A DNA stretch of 64,000 nt, taken from positions 1 to 64,000 of the forward strand of contig NZ_QJUA01000023.1 in NCBI RefSeq assembly GCF_003254575.1. Reading direction: 5' to 3'. The notes under the pieces were generated by a model. It was not told the origin of the DNA. It did not search any database and was given only the letters and a program-made list of their open reading frames with translations. The stretch's first letter is position 1. The number at the start of each line of letters is the position of its first letter. Positions 27,536 to 35,469 of the stretch are shown here, piece after piece. Made by a program: the position numbers and the translations under genes. Source of the DNA: Mycobacterium kyogaense. Its GTDB lineage: Bacteria; Actinomycetota; Actinomycetes; Mycobacteriales; Mycobacteriaceae.

Positions 27536-27970
27536 TTCGACGATACGCACCCAGGGCATGGTGACCGGGGCGCCACCCTTGGGGTCGTCGACGTCGGTGA
27601 AGCTCGCCACCACCCTCGAGCCGACGCGCACCAGGGGTGCCTGCGACTCATCGGCCAGGTTGGTCAGAAGCGTCACTCCCGGCGCCTCGTCGAACTGCAC
27701 CTGCAGCACGGTGAAGGGCACTTTCGCCCGGGATCCTGGAAGGAAGGCGCGACGGACGACGGTGAAACTGTAGACCGTCCCAACTGGATCGATTGCCGCC
27801 CAGATGAATTCCTCGCCCATACAGCCGGCGCAGAAATCTCGCGGGTACCACTGGAACCGGCCGCAACGGACGCACTGCGGGAAACGCATTTCACGTTGCG
27901 CGCATGCCGCCCAGAAGGGTTTCAGTGGCTCCCAGCTCACGTCGGGGAGCAGTTCGGAGATCGCGCGCAT
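27527..27970 (-). CDS. DUF35 / Zn-ribbon OB-fold protein, partner of thiolase-like gene
   Basis: A 147-residue protein. A zinc ribbon CVRCGRFQWYPRDFCAGC lies at about residues 33-50, followed by an OB-fold with GTVYSFTVVRRAF and FTVLQVQFDEAPGVTLLTN. Proteins of this family bind acyl-CoA and form complexes with thiolase-fold enzymes; the DUF35 domain of ChsH2 with Ltp2 makes the steroid side-chain retro-aldolase. Here its ATG shares one base with the stop of the thiolase-like gene (TGATG), which is the expected pairing. The last 9 bp overlap the convergent FadD gene. Confidence 0.87.
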   Translation of the reverse strand: MRAISELLPDVSWEPLKPFWAACAQREMRFPQCVRCGRFQWYPRDFCAGCMGEEFIWAAIDPVGTVYSFTVVRRAFLPGSRAKVPFTVLQVQFDEAPGVTLLTNLADESQAPLVRVGSRVVASFTDVDDPKGGAPVTMPWVRIVESS

Positions 27971-29121
27971 CAGCCCTTGCCCAGTAGAACGGTAGTGTGC
28001 TCCGTGTCGGCCCACGCTGCCACGAGCGCCACCTCGGCGCCGGTTTGCTGTCGGGAGTCTTCCGCATCGCCCCTCAATTGGGTCACGGCCTCGATGACCA
28101 TGTTGATGCCAGGCACGTAGGAATGTGACAGCAGGCCGCCGTGGGTGTTGACGGGTAGTGATCCCCCGGGCGCGGCGGCACCGGACGCGAAGAAGTCCAG
28201 GCCCTCTCCGGCGCCGCAAAATCCGATGTCCTCCAGCTGCAAGACGGGGATGATGCTGAAGCAGTCGTAGAGGTAGGCGATGTTCACATCTCGCGTGGCG
28301 AGCCCGGCGCGCTTGAGCGCGTTCGGCCCGGACAATCTCGACGGTAGGTTCAGATGGTCGTTTCGGACACCCAGGTACTCCTGCGACGGAATGGGCTCGA
28401 CAGCGCGCGCCAGCGACAGAATGTCCACTGGCGGGTGGGCGGCGTCGATCGCGCGCTCCTTGGTCGTGACGATGAAGGCGCACGCACCGTCGCTGATCAA
28501 GCAGCAGTCCAGTTTTCGTAGCGGATCAGCGATCATCGGGGACGCCGCGTAATCGTCGGCGGTCAACGGGTCCCTGCACAGCGCGGAGGGGTTGAGTGCG
28601 GCCCACGCCCTGGTCGTGATGGGAACCGCGGAGATCAAATCCTCGTCCACGCCGTATTCCGCGCAGTAGCGCTTGGCCATGGTCGCCATGTAGACCGGCT
28701 GCGGATAGAACCCGAAGGGCATCTCCATGTTGGCCTTGTACGGGTCTGAGGAGTGATGCGTTCCGGGACCCCCGATCAGGCTCAAATTCAGACCGTACAC
28801 GCACAGGAACGTCGATCCTTGGCCCGTGCTGGCGGCTGCTTGGGCCAAGGCGATCGTGGCGACCGCGCCGGATCCGACAAGGCCGATGTTCGCAGTGAAC
28901 ACATCGGGTTTCAGGTTCAACGCAGCGTGGAGGTCCGGCATGATATGCGGGGTGCTGTAGGCCTCACTGAGCACGCCGTCGAGGCTCTCCGGAGAGATGC
29001 CGGCATCGTCGCACGCGGCGAGCGCAGCCTCCACGACGAGTTTGCTCACAGAACTGTGATGCGACCACGCAGGGCGCGTTGCGCCAATCCCCACGATCGA
29101 CATGGCTTGCAATGTGCCCAT
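27970..29121 (-). CDS. Thiolase-fold lipid-transfer-like protein (Ltp2 type), no thiolase cysteine
   Basis: A 383-residue SCP2-thiolase-like protein. Where thiolases carry the nucleophilic Cys (NxxCASG), this one reads ANIGLVGSGAVATI near residue 82, with no Cys. The C-terminal block NTHGGLLSHSYVPG near 330 keeps the histidine-glycine motif of the SCP-x/Ltp group. Loss of Cys together with a coupled DUF35 partner is the pattern of Ltp2-type retro-aldolases, which release a short ketone, aldehyde or propionyl-CoA from a beta-hydroxyacyl-CoA. ATG at 29121 is preferred (GGAG upstream); a second ATG lies at 29103. The cluster operator lies 35 bp upstream. Confidence 0.83.
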   Translation of the reverse strand: MGTLQAMSIVGIGATRPAWSHHSSVSKLVVEAALAACDDAGISPESLDGVLSEAYSTPHIMPDLHAALNLKPDVFTANIGLVGSGAVATIALAQAAASTGQGSTFLCVYGLNLSLIGGPGTHHSSDPYKANMEMPFGFYPQPVYMATMAKRYCAEYGVDEDLISAVPITTRAWAALNPSALCRDPLTADDYAASPMIADPLRKLDCCLISDGACAFIVTTKERAIDAAHPPVDILSLARAVEPIPSQEYLGVRNDHLNLPSRLSGPNALKRAGLATRDVNIAYLYDCFSIIPVLQLEDIGFCGAGEGLDFFASGAAAPGGSLPVNTHGGLLSHSYVPGINMVIEAVTQLRGDAEDSRQQTGAEVALVAAWADTEHTTVLLGKG

Positions 29122-29155
29122 GGCCTGCGACTCCGTTTCCCCGACATCTCCGAAT

Positions 29156-29183
29156 TTACACGACCGACGCGTCGGTCGTGTAA
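29156..29183. promoter_or_regulatory. Cluster operator 4, 28-bp perfect palindrome
   Basis: Core CGACCGACGCGTCGGTCG at 29161-29178; perfect symmetry continues 5 bp on each side (TTACA / TGTAA), the longest of all copies. It lies upstream of the thiolase-like gene. A plausible promoter on the minus strand is TTGCGT with GATTAC next to the palindrome, weaker than the others. Confidence 0.85.
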
Positions 29184-29251
29184 TCATGTGGGCGTCACCA
29201 CACGCAACCGCCGCCACTGGCGGGGTGGTGCTGCCCCATACGGACGTGCGT

Positions 29252-30706
29252 TTACTCCAGGTCGACCATGACGTTTTTCATCCGGAGGAATTCCAGCAGT
29301 GCTCCCTTGCCCCCTTCACGCCCGTAGCCGCTCTGCTTCACCCCGCCGAACGGGGCCTCCGGGCCGCCCATCGCTCCGCCGCCGTTGACACCGACGTTGC
29401 CGACGTCGAGCGCCGCGGCGACTCGCACCGCTCGGGACAGGTCCCGAGTGTGCACGAATCCTGCGAGTCCGTAGGGGGTGTCGTTGGCCATGTCCACCGC
29501 CTGCTCCTCGTCCGCGAATCGCAAAACTGCGAGGACCGGTCCGAAGATCTCCTCTTGCGCCAACTCGCTTCCGTTGTCAACGTCACCGAAAACCGTTGGT
29601 GGAAGGTAATATCCGTCGCGGAGCTCACCTAGCAGGCGTTCGCCGCCGATCAGGAGCTTTCCCGAGCCGCTCTCATGTGCGCGGTCGACGAAGCCGAGGA
29701 TGCGCTCGCACGCGGCCTCGGTGATGACGGGGCCCATGGTCACTTTCGGGTCGAACGGATCTCCCACGCGCACGTGCCGCAGAGCCGCTGTCACCGATTC
29801 AACAAACTCGTCGTAGATGGTGTCCTGCACCAGCAATCGAGAAGGCACTATGCAGCCCTGCCCTGAAAGCACGATGATCCCCAGCGCAGACTTGAGGGCC
29901 TTCTTCCGGTCCGCGTCGTCGAAGACGATGTTGGCCGATTTGCCACCGAGTTCAAGCAGTAGGGGTGTCAGCCGGCGCGCGCAGGCCGCCGAGATGGCGC
30001 GGGCGGTCGTGACTCCACCGGTGAAACTGATCTTGTCGATCTCGGGGTGGGAGACAAGGGCCGCGCCCGCGGATCCGTCGCCGGTGACCACGTTGACCAC
30101 ACCGGCCGGAACACCCGCCTCACGTGCGAGCCGTGCAAACAGCAACGCGCTGAACGGCGCCAGTTCCGATGGCTTGACCACGACACAGCACCCGGCTGCG
30201 AGCGCCGGCATCACCGAGATCCCCATGGAGGCCGCGGGACCGTTCCAGGTCAGAATGATGCCGACAACCCCGTACGGCTCGGCCAGTGCGTAGTCGAAGA
30301 CATCGGCCGGCGACGACACGACTTCGCCGGCCAACTTGTCAGCCCATGTGGCGGCGCTGTCAGCCCAGTCGATTCCCATTTGGACGATCGCGTCGCCGAT
30401 CTGGACCGGTATCCCGCATTCCTGAGCGGATAGCGCCACGAAATCGTCACGATGGCGCTCCATCAGCCCGACGAGTCGCTGCAGAACCCGTCGCCGTTCG
30501 GTCGGGTGCCACCGCCGCCACGTCGGGAAGGCCGCGCGCGCCGCACTGGCCGCTTCGTCGATCTCCGCAGCCCCGGCCATCAGGACATCGGCTTGGGCCA
30601 GGCCGTTGGCGGCGTTCACATGCGGGCGGCTGCCGCCGGTTGCCGATGTGCGCCAGTCTTCTCCGATGAGAAGTCCAACGGGAGGTGTGATGGGGCTGAT
30701 CGTCAT
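29252..30706 (-). CDS. NAD(P)-dependent aldehyde dehydrogenase
   Basis: A 484-residue ALDH. The catalytic Glu is in LLELGGKSAN near residue 252 and the catalytic Cys in LSGQGCIVPSR near 286; the cofactor site is in VVVKPSELAPFSA near 177 and the late block EEIFGPVLAVL near 385 is present. It would oxidise an aldehyde to the acid that FadD enzymes then activate. The ATG lies inside a 4-bp ATGA overlap with the upstream SnoaL-like gene. It is the last gene of the P450, SnoaL, ALDH unit. Confidence 0.9.
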   Translation of the reverse strand: MTISPITPPVGLLIGEDWRTSATGGSRPHVNAANGLAQADVLMAGAAEIDEAASAARAAFPTWRRWHPTERRRVLQRLVGLMERHRDDFVALSAQECGIPVQIGDAIVQMGIDWADSAATWADKLAGEVVSSPADVFDYALAEPYGVVGIILTWNGPAASMGISVMPALAAGCCVVVKPSELAPFSALLFARLAREAGVPAGVVNVVTGDGSAGAALVSHPEIDKISFTGGVTTARAISAACARRLTPLLLELGGKSANIVFDDADRKKALKSALGIIVLSGQGCIVPSRLLVQDTIYDEFVESVTAALRHVRVGDPFDPKVTMGPVITEAACERILGFVDRAHESGSGKLLIGGERLLGELRDGYYLPPTVFGDVDNGSELAQEEIFGPVLAVLRFADEEQAVDMANDTPYGLAGFVHTRDLSRAVRVAAALDVGNVGVNGGGAMGGPEAPFGGVKQSGYGREGGKGALLEFLRMKNVMVDLE

Positions 30707-31254
30707 TGATTCTCCGCTCGTCGGCGTCCGTCCCACAGCGTTCCCGCGTTCAACCCGTCGAAGAACTTCTCTCGGCCGACGTCGTCGACCAACCATTGGT
30801 GGCTGATGTGCCAGCTCGTGATCCGCCAGCGCTGTGGCTCACGCGCCCAGGTTCCTTCATAGAGCCCACCCAGCAGCATCACACGCTCCGGTGTCTCCGC
30901 GGAACGTGAGACGACCAGCATGTAGCTCGCTGTCGATGCTGTGTCGCCGGCTTGTCCGATGTGGATGTCGGCGTTCACACCGTGGTGCCGGTACCCCCCC
31001 ACGCCGAGGCTCTCGACAACGGGCCGGACTTGAGAACGCCCGTGGAGGACGAGGTTTCGGCCGGATCCGAATGGAATGTTGCTCGCCGACCATTCGACGT
31101 CGTCACGGTAGAGGTCCATGACGTCGTCGACCCGTCCCGAGTCGATGGCGTAGAAGTATTCATTGAGCGCGCACCGGACGTCGCGCTCCGCTTCGAGGCG
31201 TTCGACGCGCGCCAGGATGCCCGCCGTGGCGCTGAGCTCATCGGATTGCGTCAC
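30703..31254 (-). CDS. SnoaL-like (NTF2-fold) protein
   Basis: A 183-residue protein of the SnoaL/NTF2-like alpha+beta barrel type. Visible family features are the helical start LEAERDVRCALNEYFYAIDSGRVDDVMDLY and the late strands WRITSWHISHQW. Such proteins in steroid clusters act as ketosteroid isomerases, dehydratases or hydratases, and many are unassigned. GTG start at 31254; the P450 gene ends 1 bp upstream and the ALDH gene overlaps its end, so the three are cotranslated. A second SnoaL-like gene is at 53823. Confidence 0.8.
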   Translation of the reverse strand: MTQSDELSATAGILARVERLEAERDVRCALNEYFYAIDSGRVDDVMDLYRDDVEWSASNIPFGSGRNLVLHGRSQVRPVVESLGVGGYRHHGVNADIHIGQAGDTASTASYMLVVSRSAETPERVMLLGGLYEGTWAREPQRWRITSWHISHQWLVDDVGREKFFDGLNAGTLWDGRRRAENQ

Positions 31255-31255
31255 C

Positions 31256-32494
31256 TCAGACCGCCACCGCTGATGTCGCCCACTTCATCGGGAGCCGGGT
31301 GGGCCCCTGCACCGCTCCGAAGGGCGGTTTCCACAGCACGCCCTGAGTATCCGTTTCGTCCAACTGGAGGTTAGGGAGCCGTCGTGAAAGTATCGTCAGC
31401 GCCTCTTCCAGTTCGGCCCGCGCCAGGAACTGACCCGCGCACTGGTGTGGCCCGGCCCCGAACGTCAGCTGCGGTCGCAATTTCTTCTCGCCGAATCGCC
31501 GGATGTCGAACTCGTAGGGGTCGGCGTACACGGAATGGTCGAAATGCGCTCCGGGATTGATGACTTCAACGAACACTCCCTCGGGAAGCACAACATCGTT
31601 GTATTCGATCGCCTCGCGTGTGTATCGCAGTGACTTGAACGTCACCGGCCGAAAGCGCAGTACCTCCTCCACCGCGGAGGACACCAGGCTGGGATCGTCG
31701 GCGAGCGCGGCCCATTGGTCGGGATGATGGGCGAACAGCCACAGCGCATTCGCCAGCTGAAGCCTGGTCGTGTCGGAGCCGGCGACTATGGACAGCAACA
31801 CCAAGTTCACCATCTCCTGGTTCGACAGTCGGTCACCCTCCTCCTCGGCGCGGATCAGCAGCGATAAGGTGTCGTCGCCCTCGTTTCCGCGCAGTTCTTC
31901 GATGCGCTTCATCACGTAGTCGGTGACGTCCTTCATTGTCTCTTCGATTTGAGCCAAGTGCTTTCGGACGTCGATGCTCATCACCATCCCGAGTATGTCG
32001 GCCCACTCGCTCATCTGTCCGGCTGCCGACTCGGGGAAACCCAGCCAGACGCACATGACCCGCGGCGGTAGCGGGACTGCGATCTCGGCTACCAGGTCGG
32101 CATGCCCGCGGCCCTCAATGCCGTCGACGAGCTCGGTGAGGAACTCCCGGATTGCCGGTCGGAATCTGTCGGCGTTCTCCCGACTCAGCGCAGGCATGAT
32201 GAGACTGCGCAGGCGACGGTGCTCCTCGCCGTGAAGAACCATGAGGCTGTTGGCCATGGCCTTCTGAGCGATGCCTTCCTTGACGCCGTGCTCGCTCATC
32301 CCGAAGTCCGGTGGTGCGCTGAGTCTTTGGTCGCGGAGGAAACGGAAGCACTCGTTGTAGCGAAGCACGGCCACGCCGAACGGGGTGCGTGCTATCCAGT
32401 CGGTTTCGGCGATCTTCAGGGCAGCAGCGTCCGGGTCTGCAGCCACTGCGCGATCAAAATAGTCGAGGCGTGGCAGGTCGTCGATCTGGCGCAT
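31256..32494 (-). CDS. Cytochrome P450
   Basis: A 412-residue bacterial class I P450. The oxygen-binding I-helix reads VAGSDTTR near residue 238, the K-helix ExxR is EEVLRFRP near 275, and the haem loop is FGAGPHQCAGQFLAR with the ligand Cys near 351. GAGGAGG lies just before the ATG at 32494. There is no membrane anchor, so it is soluble and needs a ferredoxin and reductase, which exist elsewhere in the cluster. It heads the P450, SnoaL, ALDH unit; only a poor match to the cluster palindrome is seen upstream (32554-32571). Confidence 0.92.
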   Translation of the reverse strand: MRQIDDLPRLDYFDRAVAADPDAAALKIAETDWIARTPFGVAVLRYNECFRFLRDQRLSAPPDFGMSEHGVKEGIAQKAMANSLMVLHGEEHRRLRSLIMPALSRENADRFRPAIREFLTELVDGIEGRGHADLVAEIAVPLPPRVMCVWLGFPESAAGQMSEWADILGMVMSIDVRKHLAQIEETMKDVTDYVMKRIEELRGNEGDDTLSLLIRAEEEGDRLSNQEMVNLVLLSIVAGSDTTRLQLANALWLFAHHPDQWAALADDPSLVSSAVEEVLRFRPVTFKSLRYTREAIEYNDVVLPEGVFVEVINPGAHFDHSVYADPYEFDIRRFGEKKLRPQLTFGAGPHQCAGQFLARAELEEALTILSRRLPNLQLDETDTQGVLWKPPFGAVQGPTRLPMKWATSAVAV

Positions 32495-32733
32495 ATTTGG
32501 TCCTCCTCGGTGTGGCGAACGGGCACACGCGTGGTGCTCGGAAAACAATAGGTCGACCGATGTAACGGCTGAACGATGCCGCCGGCGTCGATTCGAGGGC
32601 GACAGCTACCGAATCGCGCACACGAAGAGCCGTTCGATGGGCCTGCGGCGCGATGCTCCACACATGGTCGAGCGCCCACCGCCAGCGCACCGCCAGTGGT
32701 TCGCCCGGGGACTCTCAACTTTCTTGCGAATCG

Positions 32734-34173
32734 TCATAGGCTTCCGGGCTGATAGATCGATTTCGAGTGGAGGTAGGCGCTAAGACCTTCGGGTCCGAGT
32801 TCGCGCCCGAGGCCACTGGACTTCACGCCGCCGAAAGGCGCCCACAAATCCAGCAGATAGCCGTTGATGCCGAACGTGCCCGTCTTGATTCTGCGGGCGA
32901 TGTCAAGTGCCCGCTGTTCGTCGGCTGTCCACACAGTGCCGGCCAGGCCGAACTCACTATCGTTGGCGATCGCGATCGCGTTGTCGATGTCGTCGTAGGC
33001 AATGACCGACAAGACGGGCCCGAAGATCTCCTCCCGGGCTATGGTCATGGTGTTGTCGACGTCGGCGAAAACGGTCGGTGCGATGAACCAGCCGCGGGCC
33101 GCGTCCGGCGGGCGGACACCGCCGGTGGTGATGCGGGCGCCGGCCGAACGCCCCGCGGCGATGTAGCCCTCGACGCGGTCGCGTTGGCGTTCGGTGACGA
33201 GAGGGCCGAGGTGGGTGTCGGCATCCAGTGGGTCGCCGACTCGTAGAGACGCCACGATCGCTGTGATCGCCTCAACGGTTTCGGTGTATCGGCTGCGCGG
33301 GGCGAGCACGCGGGTGCTGGCGTAGCAGGTCTGCCCCGTGTTCACCAGCGTTGAGGCGACGAATTGTTCAGCCGAGGCGAATAGGTCGGCGTCCTCGCAT
33401 ACGATGCCCGCCGACTTCCCCCCCAACTCGAGGGTCACCGGTTTCAACAGCTCGCCGCACCGCGCCGCGATCGTGCGTCCGACAGCCGTTGAACCGGTGA
33501 ACGCGATCTTGTCGACCGCGACGTGCTCGACGAGCGCCTGCCCCGCCTCGACACCGCCTGTGACTATGTTGATGACACCTTCGGGCACTCCCGCAGCCGC
33601 GGCTGCTTCGGCGATCATGTACGCGCTCAACGCCGTCTCCGGCGATGGCTTGATGACTGTCGTACAACCGGCTGCCAGCGCCGCGGGCAACTTCATGAAC
33701 AGCAGGCTGATCGGGAAGTTCCAGGGGACAATGATTCCCACGACGCCCACCGCCTCCTGCCGCACGACGGTGGCACCCATTGCGCCCGCCCGAGTCTCCT
33801 CCCACTGAAGACTTCGAGCGAGGCCCGCGTAGTACCGCAGCAACGTAGAGGCCACCACAGAGTTCGCCATCCGCGACAGCGTGATGGGCATACCCATCTC
33901 ACTGGACACCAAGGTGTCGAGATCACCTGCGATGCGGTCGATCTCGTCGGCGAACCGATCCATGACCGACGCGCGCTCACTGGGGTCGACCTGCGACCAA
34001 TCCGAGGCGGCACGAGCCGCGGCGACTGCACGGCCCACGTCGTCGGCGCCGCAATCCGGCACCTGGCCGATGACCTCTTCGGTAGCCGGGGAAACGATAC
34101 TGATTACCCGGCCTGTCACAGGGGTGACCCACCGCCCGCCCACGAAGATCGTGTCGTGCACCCGCTTTTCCAT
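32734..34173 (-). CDS. NAD(P)-dependent aldehyde dehydrogenase
   Basis: A 479-residue ALDH with the catalytic Glu in TLELGGKSAGIV near residue 247 and the catalytic Cys in NTGQTCYASTR near 281. The Rossmann motif FTGSTAVGRTIA near 225 and the late block EEIFGPVLSVIAYDD are present. The ATG at 34173 follows GGAGG; an ATG at 34200 would overlap the stop of the upstream phosphotransferase-like gene (TGATG) and add nine residues. It is the second gene of the unit with operator 5 and is a paralogue of the ALDH at 29252. Confidence 0.9.
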   Translation of the reverse strand: MEKRVHDTIFVGGRWVTPVTGRVISIVSPATEEVIGQVPDCGADDVGRAVAAARAASDWSQVDPSERASVMDRFADEIDRIAGDLDTLVSSEMGMPITLSRMANSVVASTLLRYYAGLARSLQWEETRAGAMGATVVRQEAVGVVGIIVPWNFPISLLFMKLPAALAAGCTTVIKPSPETALSAYMIAEAAAAAGVPEGVINIVTGGVEAGQALVEHVAVDKIAFTGSTAVGRTIAARCGELLKPVTLELGGKSAGIVCEDADLFASAEQFVASTLVNTGQTCYASTRVLAPRSRYTETVEAITAIVASLRVGDPLDADTHLGPLVTERQRDRVEGYIAAGRSAGARITTGGVRPPDAARGWFIAPTVFADVDNTMTIAREEIFGPVLSVIAYDDIDNAIAIANDSEFGLAGTVWTADEQRALDIARRIKTGTFGINGYLLDLWAPFGGVKSSGLGRELGPEGLSAYLHSKSIYQPGSL

Positions 34174-34199
34174 TACGCCTCCATCTCGCAGCTCAACCA

Positions 34200-35297
34200 T
34201 CAAGACGCCCCGGCTCTGTGAGTCGCAGCGCCGGCCGCGTCGGCGCGACGACTCAACAGATCAAGCGCGTACTCGGCGTGGTCGATGACGGCGCGCAGGA
34301 TCGCGTCGAGGTCGGCCTCCTGCCCGCCCATGGCGCCGGCTTCATAACGCGCGTAGACGCCGGCGGAGATGCAAGCCCAGCGCCACGCGGCAAAGGCGAC
34401 GAAGTAGTTCAATTCCTCGCCGCTGACTTCTTCTCCGAGCGAGGCTGCGTAGGCGGCAACGAATTCCGCGCGCGAGCCAAAGCCGGTCAGGGTCGACGGT
34501 GCCACGCCCGTCGGATTGCTCACCCGCGGCGGACCGGGCTCCTCCCAGCTCAAGAGAAGCCAACCCAGATCTGCCCGTGGATCGCCGAGTGTGGCCAATT
34601 CCCAGTCGAGGATGGCGCGGACATGGCCGTCCTCGCTGGCGATCGCGTTGCCCAGCCTGAAATCACCGTGCACGACGCTGATCGAACGCTGTTGTGGGAT
34701 GTCGCGCGCCAGCTGATGGTGCGCGGCGTCGATCGCGCCGACGTCGAGGTTGGCCATCGACCGCGTCTTGTCCCACTGCCCCTGCCAGCGTTTCAGCTGC
34801 CGGGCCACGTAATCCTCGCCGCGACCAATGTCGGAGAGGCCACACGACTCGACGTCGACCGTATGCAGCTGCGACATAGCCTGCGCGAGGTTCGCCGTCA
34901 ACGCGCGACGGGCCGCCGCGTCGATGGCCGCCGCATCCTCGGCGGTGTGCAGCACAAGGCCCTCAACGCACTCCATGACGTAGAAGCCCGCGCCAATCAC
35001 GGCGTCGTCCTCGCACGCGGCGATAGGAGTCGGAACGGGAACGTCGGTCGGGTGCAGCGCGGTGAGGAACCGCCATTCCCGGCTCATGCTGTGCGCCGTT
35101 TCGAGAACATTGCCCGACGGCGGACGTCGCAAGACAAAGGTCCGTCCTTCGCGGTCCTGCAACCGGTACGTCAGATTGGACTGACCTCCGGTGATCACAG
35201 TCATCTCCAGCGGCGATGACACCGCGATGCCGTTGTCCAGTAGCCAGGACGTCACCGATGCGGCCGTGCGCTCGTGCGAGTTGTTCTGCACCGTCAT
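34200..35297 (-). CDS. Phosphotransferase-family (APH/ACAD10-like) protein
   Basis: A 365-residue protein of the aminoglycoside phosphotransferase-like kinase fold. GGQSNLTYRL near residue 38 is the nucleotide loop, SVVHGDFRLGN near 204 the catalytic loop and AILDWELATLGDPRADLGW near 222 the metal motif. Proteins of this type in mycobacterial lipid loci resemble the kinase half of ACAD10/ACAD11, which phosphorylates 4-hydroxyacyl-CoA before dehydration. That role would suit a beta-oxidation cluster but is inference. ATG at 35297 is used; an in-frame GTG at 35342 is possible. Operator 5 and a good promoter lie directly upstream. Confidence 0.82.
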   Translation of the reverse strand: MTVQNNSHERTAASVTSWLLDNGIAVSSPLEMTVITGGQSNLTYRLQDREGRTFVLRRPPSGNVLETAHSMSREWRFLTALHPTDVPVPTPIAACEDDAVIGAGFYVMECVEGLVLHTAEDAAAIDAAARRALTANLAQAMSQLHTVDVESCGLSDIGRGEDYVARQLKRWQGQWDKTRSMANLDVGAIDAAHHQLARDIPQQRSISVVHGDFRLGNAIASEDGHVRAILDWELATLGDPRADLGWLLLSWEEPGPPRVSNPTGVAPSTLTGFGSRAEFVAAYAASLGEEVSGEELNYFVAFAAWRWACISAGVYARYEAGAMGGQEADLDAILRAVIDHAEYALDLLSRRADAAGAATHRAGAS

Positions 35298-35364
35298 CTG
35301 GGTGAGTCGCCCTTCCGCCGCTCGCTGTCGGATGCGTGCCACCGCGAGTACCGAATTTTATTTA

Positions 35365-35382
35365 CGACCGACGCGACGGTCG
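35365..35382. promoter_or_regulatory. Cluster operator 5
   Basis: CGACCGACGCGACGGTCG, in the divergent region between the phosphotransferase-like gene and the FadD gene at 35470. Confidence 0.82.
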
Positions 35383-35391
35383 GCTAGTGTG

Positions 35392-35420
35392 ACGCTAGCA
35401 ACACGATACGGTGCGGTCAA
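35392..35420 (-). promoter_or_regulatory. Sigma-A-type promoter for the phosphotransferase/ALDH unit
   Basis: On the minus strand: TTGACC, 17 bp, TAGCGT, then 9 bp to operator 5. The flank GCTAGCAACAC is repeated at the P450 promoter near 59515. Confidence 0.75.
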
Positions 35421-35469
35421 GGCGCTGCAATGACCTGCACGAAGCAACGACCAGATCCGGGAGACACTG

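Noticed and set aside
32554-32571. Possible thirteenth operator CGACCGATGTAACGGCTG before a P450 gene
   Set aside because: Only the left half matches; the centre and right half differ at five or more positions. Not counted, although a weak site is possible because this unit otherwise lacks an operator.
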